A stretch of DNA of 10,584 nt from Smithellaceae bacterium (GTDB taxonomy: Bacteria > Desulfobacterota > Syntrophia > Syntrophales > JAQULV01). A model generated the notes under the pieces. That model ran no database searches and was not told the DNA's origin. It saw only the letters and a list, made by a program, of their open reading frames with translations. Positions 1 to 6,184 of this stretch are shown here, one piece after another. The stretch's first letter is position 1. Each line of letters opens with the position of its first letter. The DNA lies in assembly GCA_028718405.1 (NCBI GenBank), contig JAQULV010000015.1, positions 1 to 10,584 on the forward strand, in the 5' to 3' direction. A program made the translations under genes and the position numbers.

Positions 1-16
1 AGGTAATGGTGAAGTT

Positions 17-1276
17 ATGAAGACGGACAAAAATCAGGGACTCACGACCAGGGCCGATGATCCGGAGGTGACGCGCAAGAAGCAGAGGCAGCAGGTATTT
101 GCGCTGATTATCGCGCTGTATGTCATGTTCTTCTGTTATATCTTCTCGTACGCGGCGGTCCATAATGAAGCGTGGCTCATCGCGGGACTCTCCATCGGAG
201 CGGTTTACGCGTTGGTTTCCCTTTATTATTTTTACGGCGGCTGTTTTAGCGAACACCTTAGAGAGCGGCGGTCCGTATGCACGGAGAAAGAGAATCTCAT
301 TCTGCTTCTGGTCCACTGGATATTCCCCATCGTTGTCATTCAAATCTTCATAGGCCTCGGCTTCTATCTCACCGTTGCCCATGTGCCCTTTCAGAAGACC
401 ATGTACACAAATGCCTACCAGTATAGCCTTATTTACCAGCAATTAGGGGAGAAGAAAAAACTGAACAACCAATCGGACGTTGAATCTTTTTTGAAAGGGT
501 TTGCACCGGCATTAAAGAAGGAGAAGATAACCTCGGTCTCCCCGGAGCTGCTTGATTTAAATAAGGTGGAAGCTCACATTTTCAGTATCCCTTTTTATGT
601 TGCCGTTACCTTCGGCTTTCTCGGTTGTCTCATCTACACGCTAAGAGACATCGGCTGTCGCTACTATACAGACGACCTTCAGCCCCGGACTTTCGTCAAC
701 TATATTATTCGGTTCCTCTTTTCGATCGCAGTTTGCGTCACCGTTGCCTATTCCGCGGCAACGTTGCTACTTCCCTTTATGCCACTACTATTCTTCTTTA
801 TCGGTCATTTCCCAGATAAGGGCATGCAGTATATAGAAGAAAAGGCCATGAAAATACTTAGCGTTAAGAAAGAGGAGCGAATGGATCTGCCCCTGAGTCT
901 TCTCCAGGGCACGAGCGACATAATGATCTCTCGATTCAAGGAAGTTGGTATCTACGATATTCAGAATCTTGCTTATGTGGACTTGAATGAATTGAGAATG
1001 AATATGGGCTACGGGAGTAATCTCCTCTGTGATTTTGTAGGCCAAGCCATGCTGTTCATCCATCTGAAGGACGACTTTATGAGACTTCAGTCTTTTGGAA
1101 TCAGAAATATCATGGGGTTTCGTCGGGCAGTAATCAGAGACGGCCACGAAAGTATCTCAAAGGCCACAGGTATCGATGAACAAAAATTATGGAACGTCCT
1201 AGAGGTTATCAGCTCGGAATCCGTGAAACAGCGCATCGACGATCTCGACAGCTGTTGCATGAATGACAAGAAGTGA
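17..1276 (+). CDS. Polytopic membrane protein with C-terminal helix-hairpin-helix-like region, unknown function
   Basis: I do not recognise this 419-residue protein as a named family. It has no cleavable signal peptide; a charged N-terminus (about 1-25) is followed by hydrophobic stretches near residues 27-48, 52-75, 93-122, 188-209 and 229-262, so five or six membrane passes are likely. The segment 125-185, between the third and fourth stretches, is hydrophilic and Lys-rich. The last 150 residues are soluble. Two stretches there resemble helix-hairpin-helix units: about 296-330 (GTSDIMISRFKEVGI, then a DLNEL helix) and about 358-396 (FGIRNIMGF, then ATGIDEQKLW). HhH modules usually bind DNA or proteins, as in DUF4332-type tails, so a membrane-tethered binding function is possible but inferred. 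An AGGTAATGGTGAAG stretch just before ATG 17 is a weak ribosome site. The DUF6765 gene follows 192 bp downstream on the same strand. By eye the base composition is more AT-rich than in the genes to the right. Confidence 0.8.
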   Translation: MKTDKNQGLTTRADDPEVTRKKQRQQVFALIIALYVMFFCYIFSYAAVHNEAWLIAGLSIGAVYALVSLYYFYGGCFSEHLRERRSVCTEKENLILLLVHWIFPIVVIQIFIGLGFYLTVAHVPFQKTMYTNAYQYSLIYQQLGEKKKLNNQSDVESFLKGFAPALKKEKITSVSPELLDLNKVEAHIFSIPFYVAVTFGFLGCLIYTLRDIGCRYYTDDLQPRTFVNYIIRFLFSIAVCVTVAYSAATLLLPFMPLLFFFIGHFPDKGMQYIEEKAMKILSVKKEERMDLPLSLLQGTSDIMISRFKEVGIYDIQNLAYVDLNELRMNMGYGSNLLCDFVGQAMLFIHLKDDFMRLQSFGIRNIMGFRRAVIRDGHESISKATGIDEQKLWNVLEVISSESVKQRIDDLDSCCMNDKK

Positions 1277-1309
1277 GAGCGGCGCGGTATCTGTCCTTTC
1301 AGAAGGTTG

Positions 1310-1432
1310 ATGATGGGTGGCAGTAAGGGGACGACCGCGTCCGTGAGTTGTGAATTGAGCAACGATGAAGATCTAGAAGTGCTGGCGAAGATAGCCGATC
1401 AATTATGGCGGAGATGTCCTCAAGTTTTTTGA
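1310..1432 (+). CDS. Candidate small ORF, 40 codons, hypothetical
   Basis: A short open frame sits in the 192 bp between the membrane protein and the DUF6765 gene. It begins with two adjacent ATG codons (1310 and 1313). An AGAAGG element at 1301-1306 is about 6 bases before the second ATG, which makes that the better start. The product would be 39-40 residues. Its C-terminal half (from about NDEDLEVLAKIADQLW) looks like one acidic-to-basic amphipathic helix, and it has two cysteines. Nothing identifies a function. It may be a real small protein, an upstream leader peptide for the gene at 1469, or chance. The frame is open but too short for codon statistics to decide. Confidence 0.25.
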   Translation: MMGGSKGTTASVSCELSNDEDLEVLAKIADQLWRRCPQVF

Positions 1433-1468
1433 ACGAGAAACGACAGAGCCCAGAAGGGAGGCGCCATT

Positions 1469-2533
1469 ATGCAGATAGATTTTCATCACGCCGTGACTTA
1501 CGTTGTCGCCCGGTGCGCCGGTTTTGATCATCCGCAGGCCGACGTAATCGCATACTCAGCACAATACGTTGATGACGCCACCAGCGCGGGTGTCGTTTGT
1601 TTTAAAAACCAAGCCATGTATTCTCGCATCAGCTCCGCTCACGAGACAATAGATCTGACAAAAAACTTGGACGACAAGGAGAATCATGTTGTCTGGCTCC
1701 CCTTCCATTTTCTGCCCGGAAATGGAGGCTTTGCGGCTGGTCAAGGGCCACTAGGTGGAAGTTTCGTCAATAAGATCATCAGTATGCCCGATAGTCCTAT
1801 TGCCAAAGAAATGGTGGCGGCGACGATAAGCGATTCGGATAAACCTTACAGTCTCCATCGTCTCGGGATTGCCATGCATGTATATGCGGATACGTGGGCG
1901 CACCAAGGATTTGCTGGCGTCTTAAACGAGGTTAATGAGGTGGAGCACGCCATCGAGACGGGCAAATCAAACGTGTTCGGAGGAGCTTTGCAGGCGTTTC
2001 TAACGGACGTTCTTGACGACGCTCTTCCTCCTCTGGGACATGCCCGGGCGAATGTTCTGCCGGACATGCCGTTCCTTTCTTGGAATTACGAGAACGGCAA
2101 AGGCGTCAAAATTATCCGGGACAACGTCAATGATTTCTGCACCGCCGCAGATGCCATGTGTAAAGCCATGTGCCGGTATCAACAAAAGGACCCGAGAGCC
2201 TCTGTGGGAGGGATAGACGCGGCAGACATGACGACCATTCGGGGGCTTCTGACGGGTTTGAAGACAGAGGATTCCAATGTCCGACATCAAGCATGGCTCC
2301 AGGCCATAGCAACCGGGAAATTCAGTTTCGGAAAGGCAACCGTCGCCTACTCGAGCCGCGGCAGCAATTCATGGAAGGCGCAGGCACTGGGAACAAGTGC
2401 GGATATCCCCGTGCATGATTATCGCGACAGTTTTCTAAATAGCAACTGGAAGCTTTTTCATGATGCCCTGCAGATTCACAGACTGACCGTACTGCATGAC
2501 ATATTGCCGAGATACGGCATCTGCGCGGCCTGA
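1469..2533 (+). CDS. DUF6765 family protein (His/Asp-rich, possible metal-dependent hydrolase fold)
   Basis: The 354-residue product starts with MQIDFHHAVTYVVAR and continues with YVDD (33-36), SSAH (55-58), PFHF (78-81), HVYADTWAHQGF (137-148) and GHARANVLPD (190-199). I recognise this pattern as the DUF6765 family. Its molecular function is, to my knowledge, not established. The spaced His and Asp residues, especially H-x3-D-x3-H at 137-145, resemble the zinc-binding layout of phospholipase C/S1-P1 nuclease-type enzymes, so metal-dependent hydrolysis is a reasonable inference but no more. There is no signal peptide or membrane segment, so it is probably cytoplasmic. A GGGAGG Shine-Dalgarno lies 7 bases before ATG 1469, and the DFHH motif directly after the Met supports this start. 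It lies downstream of the membrane protein and could be co-transcribed with it. It converges on the Spy-like gene to its right. Confidence 0.85.
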   Translation: MQIDFHHAVTYVVARCAGFDHPQADVIAYSAQYVDDATSAGVVCFKNQAMYSRISSAHETIDLTKNLDDKENHVVWLPFHFLPGNGGFAAGQGPLGGSFVNKIISMPDSPIAKEMVAATISDSDKPYSLHRLGIAMHVYADTWAHQGFAGVLNEVNEVEHAIETGKSNVFGGALQAFLTDVLDDALPPLGHARANVLPDMPFLSWNYENGKGVKIIRDNVNDFCTAADAMCKAMCRYQQKDPRASVGGIDAADMTTIRGLLTGLKTEDSNVRHQAWLQAIATGKFSFGKATVAYSSRGSNSWKAQALGTSADIPVHDYRDSFLNSNWKLFHDALQIHRLTVLHDILPRYGICAA

Positions 2534-2634
2534 AATGATTATCATAGGTACTTCGTTGTTCCGGTATTGGCATGATGCCGGAGAAATTCTGCAACCCAAA
2601 CAAAAGGTCTTAGGAGATTATTGCGGCGGCAAGG

Positions 2635-2770
2635 ATGATTGGGCTGGGAACAAAGAGGCTTCGATGCGAAGGCCTGCGCATCGGGGCGGGCGCCGCACCG
2701 CCCCGCGCTGGCCGGTTCGGCGGGTTTTCGGGATTACTTCCGGCTCGTTCTTATCATTTGCCCATCGGCG
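2635..2770 (+). pseudogene. Probable decayed 5' fragment of a DUF488-family gene
   Basis: Reading from ATG 2635 gives a peptide containing LGTKRLRCEGLRIG and then PPR (2698-2706). This follows the start of one DUF488 subgroup as I remember it, roughly LGTxR..EGLRIGTVRRPPRGV. The expected continuation, an aromatic block like RD(Y/W)(Y/F)DVWxPxLAPS, appears as RDYFRLVLIICPSA at 2729-2770 in the next reading frame, so a frameshift near 2707-2728 is required. Nothing DUF488-like follows, and the last 17 bases overlap the 3' end of the minus-strand Spy-like gene. It is therefore a truncated, frame-disrupted relic, not a working gene. The call rests on a remembered family consensus; chance similarity is possible in a GC-rich stretch. 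Confidence 0.4.
2682..2705. other. Strong GC hairpin in the convergent intergenic region
   Basis: An 8 bp perfect inverted repeat, CGGGGCGG at 2682-2689 and CCGCCCCG at 2698-2705, encloses an 8-base loop. It lies between two convergent genes (DUF6765 ending at 2533 and the Spy-like gene ending at 2754), where transcription stops are expected. Neither side has a T tract, so it is not a classical Rho-independent terminator. It also falls within the proposed DUF488 relic and may simply be a by-product of GC-rich coding sequence. I see no clear terminator elsewhere in 2534-2753. Confidence 0.4.
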
Positions 2771-3311
2771 GCTTTTTGGGCATCGCTTGCTTTTTTAGCA
2801 TTGGCCGCTTCACGGGATGTTTCATCATCTTGTTTTTGCCCATCTCCATATACATCATCTCTTGCATCTTCTTAAACTGGTCGTCCGTCAGGATCGCCCT
2901 TATGTCCTTCTTGAACTTGAGCATGTCCAATTGATGAGAGGTTCTGATATCGGCGATCTTCTTGACGGCAGCGCCGGCTTTATCGAGGTCGAAATCCTTC
3001 ACCGCCATAATCTCCCGGAGATCGATCTGGGCGATCTTCATATCGGCCCAGGACTTGACGGCTGCTTTTTCCATCTCTCTGTGAATTGCCATGATCTTAT
3101 CGATCTGGTCCGCGCTGAGCCCCAATTCCTGAGCCTTCTGGATGCACGTCTCCTCCATATTGCCCATCATTGACATTCCGCCCATATCCATCATCTGTTC
3201 CCGACCGCCTCCCTGGCCAGTCTGCCCCATCATGGGCATGTCCATCATCTGCGCCATAGCAGGCGCAGTAAAAAAAATGGAAAGGATCATCGCGAGCAGT
3301 AATCTCTTCAT
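2754..3311 (-). CDS. Met-rich periplasmic Spy/CpxP-like protein (LTxxQ family)
   Basis: This 185-residue protein opens with a clear Sec signal peptide (MKRLLLAMILSIFFTAPAMA, cleavage after residue 20), so it should be periplasmic. Mature residues 21-55 are very rich in Met and Gly (QMMDMPMMGQ, MGGMSMMGNM). A mostly helical core follows, with two LTxxQ-type repeats: LSADQ at 65-69 and LTDDQ at 141-145. These are the hallmarks of the Spy/CpxP/CnrX-ZraP group, which includes chaperones and metal sensors that work during envelope stress. I count 30 Met in 185 residues, which points to Cu(I)/Ag(I) binding, as inference. The C-terminal tail (about 159-185) is Lys/Pro/Met-rich and looks disordered. 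AGGAGG lies about 7 bases before ATG 3311, a near-ideal ribosome site. The gene stands alone, divergent from the CoA-transferase gene. No cognate two-component system is in view. Confidence 0.85.
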   Translation of the reverse strand: MKRLLLAMILSIFFTAPAMAQMMDMPMMGQTGQGGGREQMMDMGGMSMMGNMEETCIQKAQELGLSADQIDKIMAIHREMEKAAVKSWADMKIAQIDLREIMAVKDFDLDKAGAAVKKIADIRTSHQLDMLKFKKDIRAILTDDQFKKMQEMMYMEMGKNKMMKHPVKRPMLKKQAMPKKPPMGK

Positions 3312-3539
3312 TGTTGACCTCCTTGTTGGTTCATTATCTGTGTGTCAATCATCATGGCAGACAGAACTTATACTGATCAGGATGCTTCGCCATGGCGGCA
3401 AAGGCAATGGTGGCCGATTGGGAGCGAATCTGTAGGCCTTTCCTCCACTTCAAGTGACGACCTATCAGCGGGAAGGGGGACTGGCGGCAGAGGGACAATC
3501 CTGGTATCATGGAGTTCCACGGAGAATGGGGAAAGAAGT
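3312..3539. promoter_or_regulatory. Divergent intergenic region between the Spy-like gene and the CoA-transferase
   Basis: These 228 bp must hold the start signals for both flanking genes. On the minus strand, GATAAT (3338-3333) is a good -10 candidate, which would give a leader of about 15 bases before the AGGAGG and ATG of the Spy-like gene. No convincing -35 box stands 16-18 bp before it. TTGACA occurs at 3348-3343 but only 4 bp from GATAAT, too close to pair with it. On the plus strand I see no confident promoter. The CoA-transferase reading frame is open back to 3342, but the translation of 3342-3539 is low-complexity Ser/Gly/Arg and does not look like protein. Confidence 0.35.
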
Positions 3540-5270
3540 ATGAATCTAATCCGTTTGTTCAAGGCCCATGCGGGCGTAAGCCCCTTAAAGGCCTTCCTGC
3601 CGTTGATGAACATGTTGTACTTCCGTCTGACCTGGACACGGCACGACAGCGACTACCTGCCGTCGGGGCTCTCCGGCAAATTCGTCAGTGCCCGCCAAGC
3701 CGTCGGTATGATCCCGGACGGCGCCACGATTGTGATCGGCGGTTTTACTTCCATCGGCCGCAGCTCCATATTCTACTGGGCGATGCGCGAGGCCTACGAA
3801 CGAGACGGCCACCCGAAGGACGTCACGGTCATTGGTTCCAATCCCCAGGGTGGAAGAGGCAAGGTGCCGGGGACGATCGAGGAGCTTGGTCTCCCGGGAC
3901 TCATTTCGCGCTATATCGTGGGACACGGTGAAACGGCCAAGGCGCTCCTTGATTTGGCCGAACAAGGGCAACTGGAGCTGCATACCCTCCCCCAGGGCGT
4001 CCTGGCATTCCTGATCGAGGCCCAAGGGCGGGGTGAACATTCGCTGGCAACGACCGTGGGCATCGGCACCTTTCTGGACCCGCAGACAGGCGGAGGTTCT
4101 GCCGTGACGCCGGAAGCGCGGAGCCACTTTGTCGAACGCAGCGACGGAAAGCTCGTCTATAGCCTTCCCGAGATAAACCAAGCGCTGTTCTGCGCGCCGG
4201 CGGCCGACCGGGAAGGAAATGTCTATTTCGAAAATGCCGCCTTGATCCTCGAATATCGAGAGGCCACGCAGGCGGCAAAACACAACGGCGGCAAGGTCCT
4301 GGTCTCCGTGGCCGAGATCATACCAAAACAGCCTGCCAAGATCGCGATCCCATCCGAGATGATCGATGCCCTCGTAGTGAATCCGCGTAATGAGCAGATC
4401 GGCGGCGTGCTCCAGACGAAGTGCTGGCCCTTTTTCGCCGCGCGCGGACATATGGAGACCGAAGAGGCCGTGAGGCTGTTGAAGCTCGTCAATACCTTCA
4501 TGGGGATTACTCCTTACCGCGGCCCCGCCGTCGAGATGGCGGCCCGTATGGCGGCCCGGCTTTTCGTCCAGGAAACCGCGCGCGGTGCCATGGTGAACAT
4601 CGGCATCGGTATCGGGGAAGAAGTGGCGCGCCTGCTGTATGAAACCGGGTTGTCCACGGGCATCACGTTTACGACCGAAGGAGGTGCCCTGGGCGGTCTG
4701 CCGGCGGCCGGCATCTATTTCGGCGCGGCCATCAACCCGGAACGCCTCCTGAGCGCCGCGGAGATGTTCCATCTCTATGAGCGGCACCTCGATACGGCCG
4801 TGCTGGGGTTCCTGCAGGTGGATTCTCGAGGCAATGTCAATGCCTCCCACCGTGGTTCTCACATGCGCGATTTTGTGGGACCGGGGGGTTTTATGGATAT
4901 AGTGAATTGTGCCAAAACGATTATCTTCGTGGGCAACTGGATGGACAAGGCGGAAATTTCCGCTTCAGGCGGCCGGGTGAGCATCAAGAAGCCGGGTCGA
5001 CCCAAGTTTATCGACCGGGTGGACTATATCACCTTCAACGGCCGGGAGGCCCTTCAGGCGGGCAAACGGGTCTTCTACGTTTCCACAGTGGGCATCTTCA
5101 AGCTCACTGAAGAGGGCCTTTCCCTTGTACAGATTGTTCCCGGCGTTGACATACAGCGTGACATCCTGGGTACCACCGCGGCCCGCATCGTCGTTCCCGA
5201 TGACAGCACGCCCGTCGTTCCTGCGGAAGTAGTCACCGGAACGGGCTTCGCTCTGCGCTGGCCGGACTGA
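3540..5270 (+). CDS. Acyl-CoA:acetate/3-ketoacid CoA-transferase, fused alpha-beta (family I, YdiF/Pct-like)
   Basis: The product (576 residues from ATG 3540) moves CoA between acyl-CoA and a free carboxylate such as acetate, propionate or a 3-oxoacid, through a glutamyl-CoA thioester. The alpha half starts near residue 48 (FVSARQAVGMIPDGATIVIGGF) and carries glycine-rich CoA-binding loops. The beta half contains MVNIGIGIGEEVA (351-363) and the catalytic block FTTEGGALGGLP (377-388), where Glu380 is the expected nucleophile. The length fits single-chain family I enzymes such as E. coli YdiF or propionate CoA-transferases. The preceding 47 residues (MNLIRLFKAH...) are longer than in most relatives and hydrophobic or basic in places. 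GGGGAAAG ends 4 bases before ATG 3540. The frame is open upstream to 3342, but that part lacks family similarity, so ATG 3540 is preferred. An initiation site further inside cannot be excluded. Substrate cannot be told from sequence. The Cache gene follows after 71 bp and may be co-transcribed. Confidence 0.9.
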   Translation: MNLIRLFKAHAGVSPLKAFLPLMNMLYFRLTWTRHDSDYLPSGLSGKFVSARQAVGMIPDGATIVIGGFTSIGRSSIFYWAMREAYERDGHPKDVTVIGSNPQGGRGKVPGTIEELGLPGLISRYIVGHGETAKALLDLAEQGQLELHTLPQGVLAFLIEAQGRGEHSLATTVGIGTFLDPQTGGGSAVTPEARSHFVERSDGKLVYSLPEINQALFCAPAADREGNVYFENAALILEYREATQAAKHNGGKVLVSVAEIIPKQPAKIAIPSEMIDALVVNPRNEQIGGVLQTKCWPFFAARGHMETEEAVRLLKLVNTFMGITPYRGPAVEMAARMAARLFVQETARGAMVNIGIGIGEEVARLLYETGLSTGITFTTEGGALGGLPAAGIYFGAAINPERLLSAAEMFHLYERHLDTAVLGFLQVDSRGNVNASHRGSHMRDFVGPGGFMDIVNCAKTIIFVGNWMDKAEISASGGRVSIKKPGRPKFIDRVDYITFNGREALQAGKRVFYVSTVGIFKLTEEGLSLVQIVPGVDIQRDILGTTAARIVVPDDSTPVVPAEVVTGTGFALRWPD

Positions 5271-5341
5271 AGGGGCGCAGACCAGAAAGGGGTTGAATTT
5301 GCCGAACGCGAGACAAGACAAAGACATTCGAGGAGGGAAAA

Positions 5342-6145
5342 ATGAAACGCCTGTCATCTGCAATTGCTGTGTTCCTGATTCTTTCCGCGGCAGGATCCGT
5401 GATGGCGGCCGACAACCTAGGCTTTGCCGCCATCCGGATAGAAAAAGGCATCATGAAGGTATTCCGGAATATGGGGAGCGTCCTATCCGTCGCGGCGAAG
5501 GAAACAGGCCGGGTGGGGCCCGACGACGAAATGGCGATCAGACGGGTTCTACGCCGGACAAATGATACGGGCCGACCTTTTGCAATAGATTCCACCTTCA
5601 TCGATAGCAAGGGCGTCATGAAATACATCGACCCCGATACGTACCGGAACTACGAGGGATCCGACATCTCGCAACAGGACGCCGTCATCGCGATGCAAAA
5701 GACTAAAAGACCCAGACTGGGCGAGCTTTTCATTTCCGTGGAAGGTATCCGGGCCGCCGATATCGAATACCCGGTCTTGGCGGGAAACCAATTCCTCGGC
5801 TCCATAAGCGTCCTGGTAAAACCAGAGGAGTTGATTCGCGGGGTTGCCGCACCCGCCGAGAAGGAACTTTCGGTCAAGTGCTTCGTCATGCAGAAAGATG
5901 GCACCATCCTCTACGAATCGGACGTGAAGCAGATAGGGCACCACACCTTTACCGATCCTCTTTTCAAGGACTATCCCGAATTAGTCGCCTTGGGCAAGAA
6001 GATGGTCCGGCAGAAGGAGGGGAGCGGCTATTACTCCTTCACCGCCCCGGAAACGAAGAAGGTCGTCAAGAAGAAGGCCGTCTGGCGGACGGTCCGCCTC
6101 TTCGGCAACGATTGGATAGTCGTGGCCTATGATGAAGTCAGATGA
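5342..6145 (+). CDS. Secreted stand-alone Cache-domain (PDC-like) sensor protein
   Basis: This 267-residue protein has an N-terminal signal peptide (MKRLSSAIAVFLILSAAGSVMA, likely cleaved after 22; no lipobox Cys) and no other membrane segment, so it should be free in the periplasm. The mature part looks like a double Cache/PDC ligand-binding module. A long N-terminal helix (about 25-55) precedes a first lobe (about 65-168) with FIDSKGVMKYIDPDTYRNYEG and a strand-turn ending FLGSISVLVKPEELI. A second lobe (about 172-265) contains CFVMQKDGTILYESD and ends FGNDWIVVAYDEV. Such modules normally sit outside receptors and bind small metabolites such as organic acids or amino acids. Here no HAMP, kinase or methyl-accepting part is attached, so any signal must pass to a partner not seen in the window. 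GAGGAGGG lies 4-5 bases before ATG 5342. Placement directly after the CoA-transferase hints at a link to carboxylate metabolism, which is inference. Confidence 0.8.
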   Translation: MKRLSSAIAVFLILSAAGSVMAADNLGFAAIRIEKGIMKVFRNMGSVLSVAAKETGRVGPDDEMAIRRVLRRTNDTGRPFAIDSTFIDSKGVMKYIDPDTYRNYEGSDISQQDAVIAMQKTKRPRLGELFISVEGIRAADIEYPVLAGNQFLGSISVLVKPEELIRGVAAPAEKELSVKCFVMQKDGTILYESDVKQIGHHTFTDPLFKDYPELVALGKKMVRQKEGSGYYSFTAPETKKVVKKKAVWRTVRLFGNDWIVVAYDEVR

Positions 6146-6146
6146 C

Positions 6147-6184
6147 CGCCCCCGCCGGAAGGTATGGCGGGCGTCACTTTTCTT
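6147..6184 (+). terminator. Probable Rho-independent terminator after the Cache gene
   Basis: Two bases after the Cache gene's stop, CCCGCC (6151-6156) pairs with GGCGGG (6166-6171) around a 9-base loop. CG at 6147-6148 and 6172-6173 can extend the stem past a CC bulge. The plus strand then reads TCACTTTTCTTTCTT, a broken T tract. It fits termination of plus-strand transcription and overlaps the last codons of the convergent ilvD. On the minus strand no T run follows the stem, so it is less likely to stop the ilv transcript. Confidence 0.5.

Noticed and set aside
2535..2634. A plus-strand peptide starting MIIIGTSLFRYWHDAGEIL, slightly like the GDS block of SGNH hydrolases
   Set aside because: Only a short stretch fits, no later SGNH blocks follow, and the frame runs into the proposed DUF488 relic. 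It is probably chance unless a frameshift-aware search finds more.
3343..3348. TTGACA on the minus strand as a -35 box for the Spy-like gene
   Set aside because: The only good -10 (GATAAT at 3338-3333) is just 4 bp away, and nothing -10-like lies 16-18 bp downstream.
3342..3539. Extension of the CoA-transferase frame back to a GTG at 3342
   Set aside because: The translation is Ser/Gly/Arg low complexity without family similarity, and its start lies in the Spy-like gene's promoter region. ATG 3540 with its A/G-rich ribosome site is better.
3585..4862. Long open frame on the minus strand opposite the CoA-transferase (about 425 codons)
   Set aside because: It is a shadow of the GC-rich coding strand: the composition is His/Arg/Gly-rich with no family motif, while the plus strand encodes a complete, recognisable enzyme.
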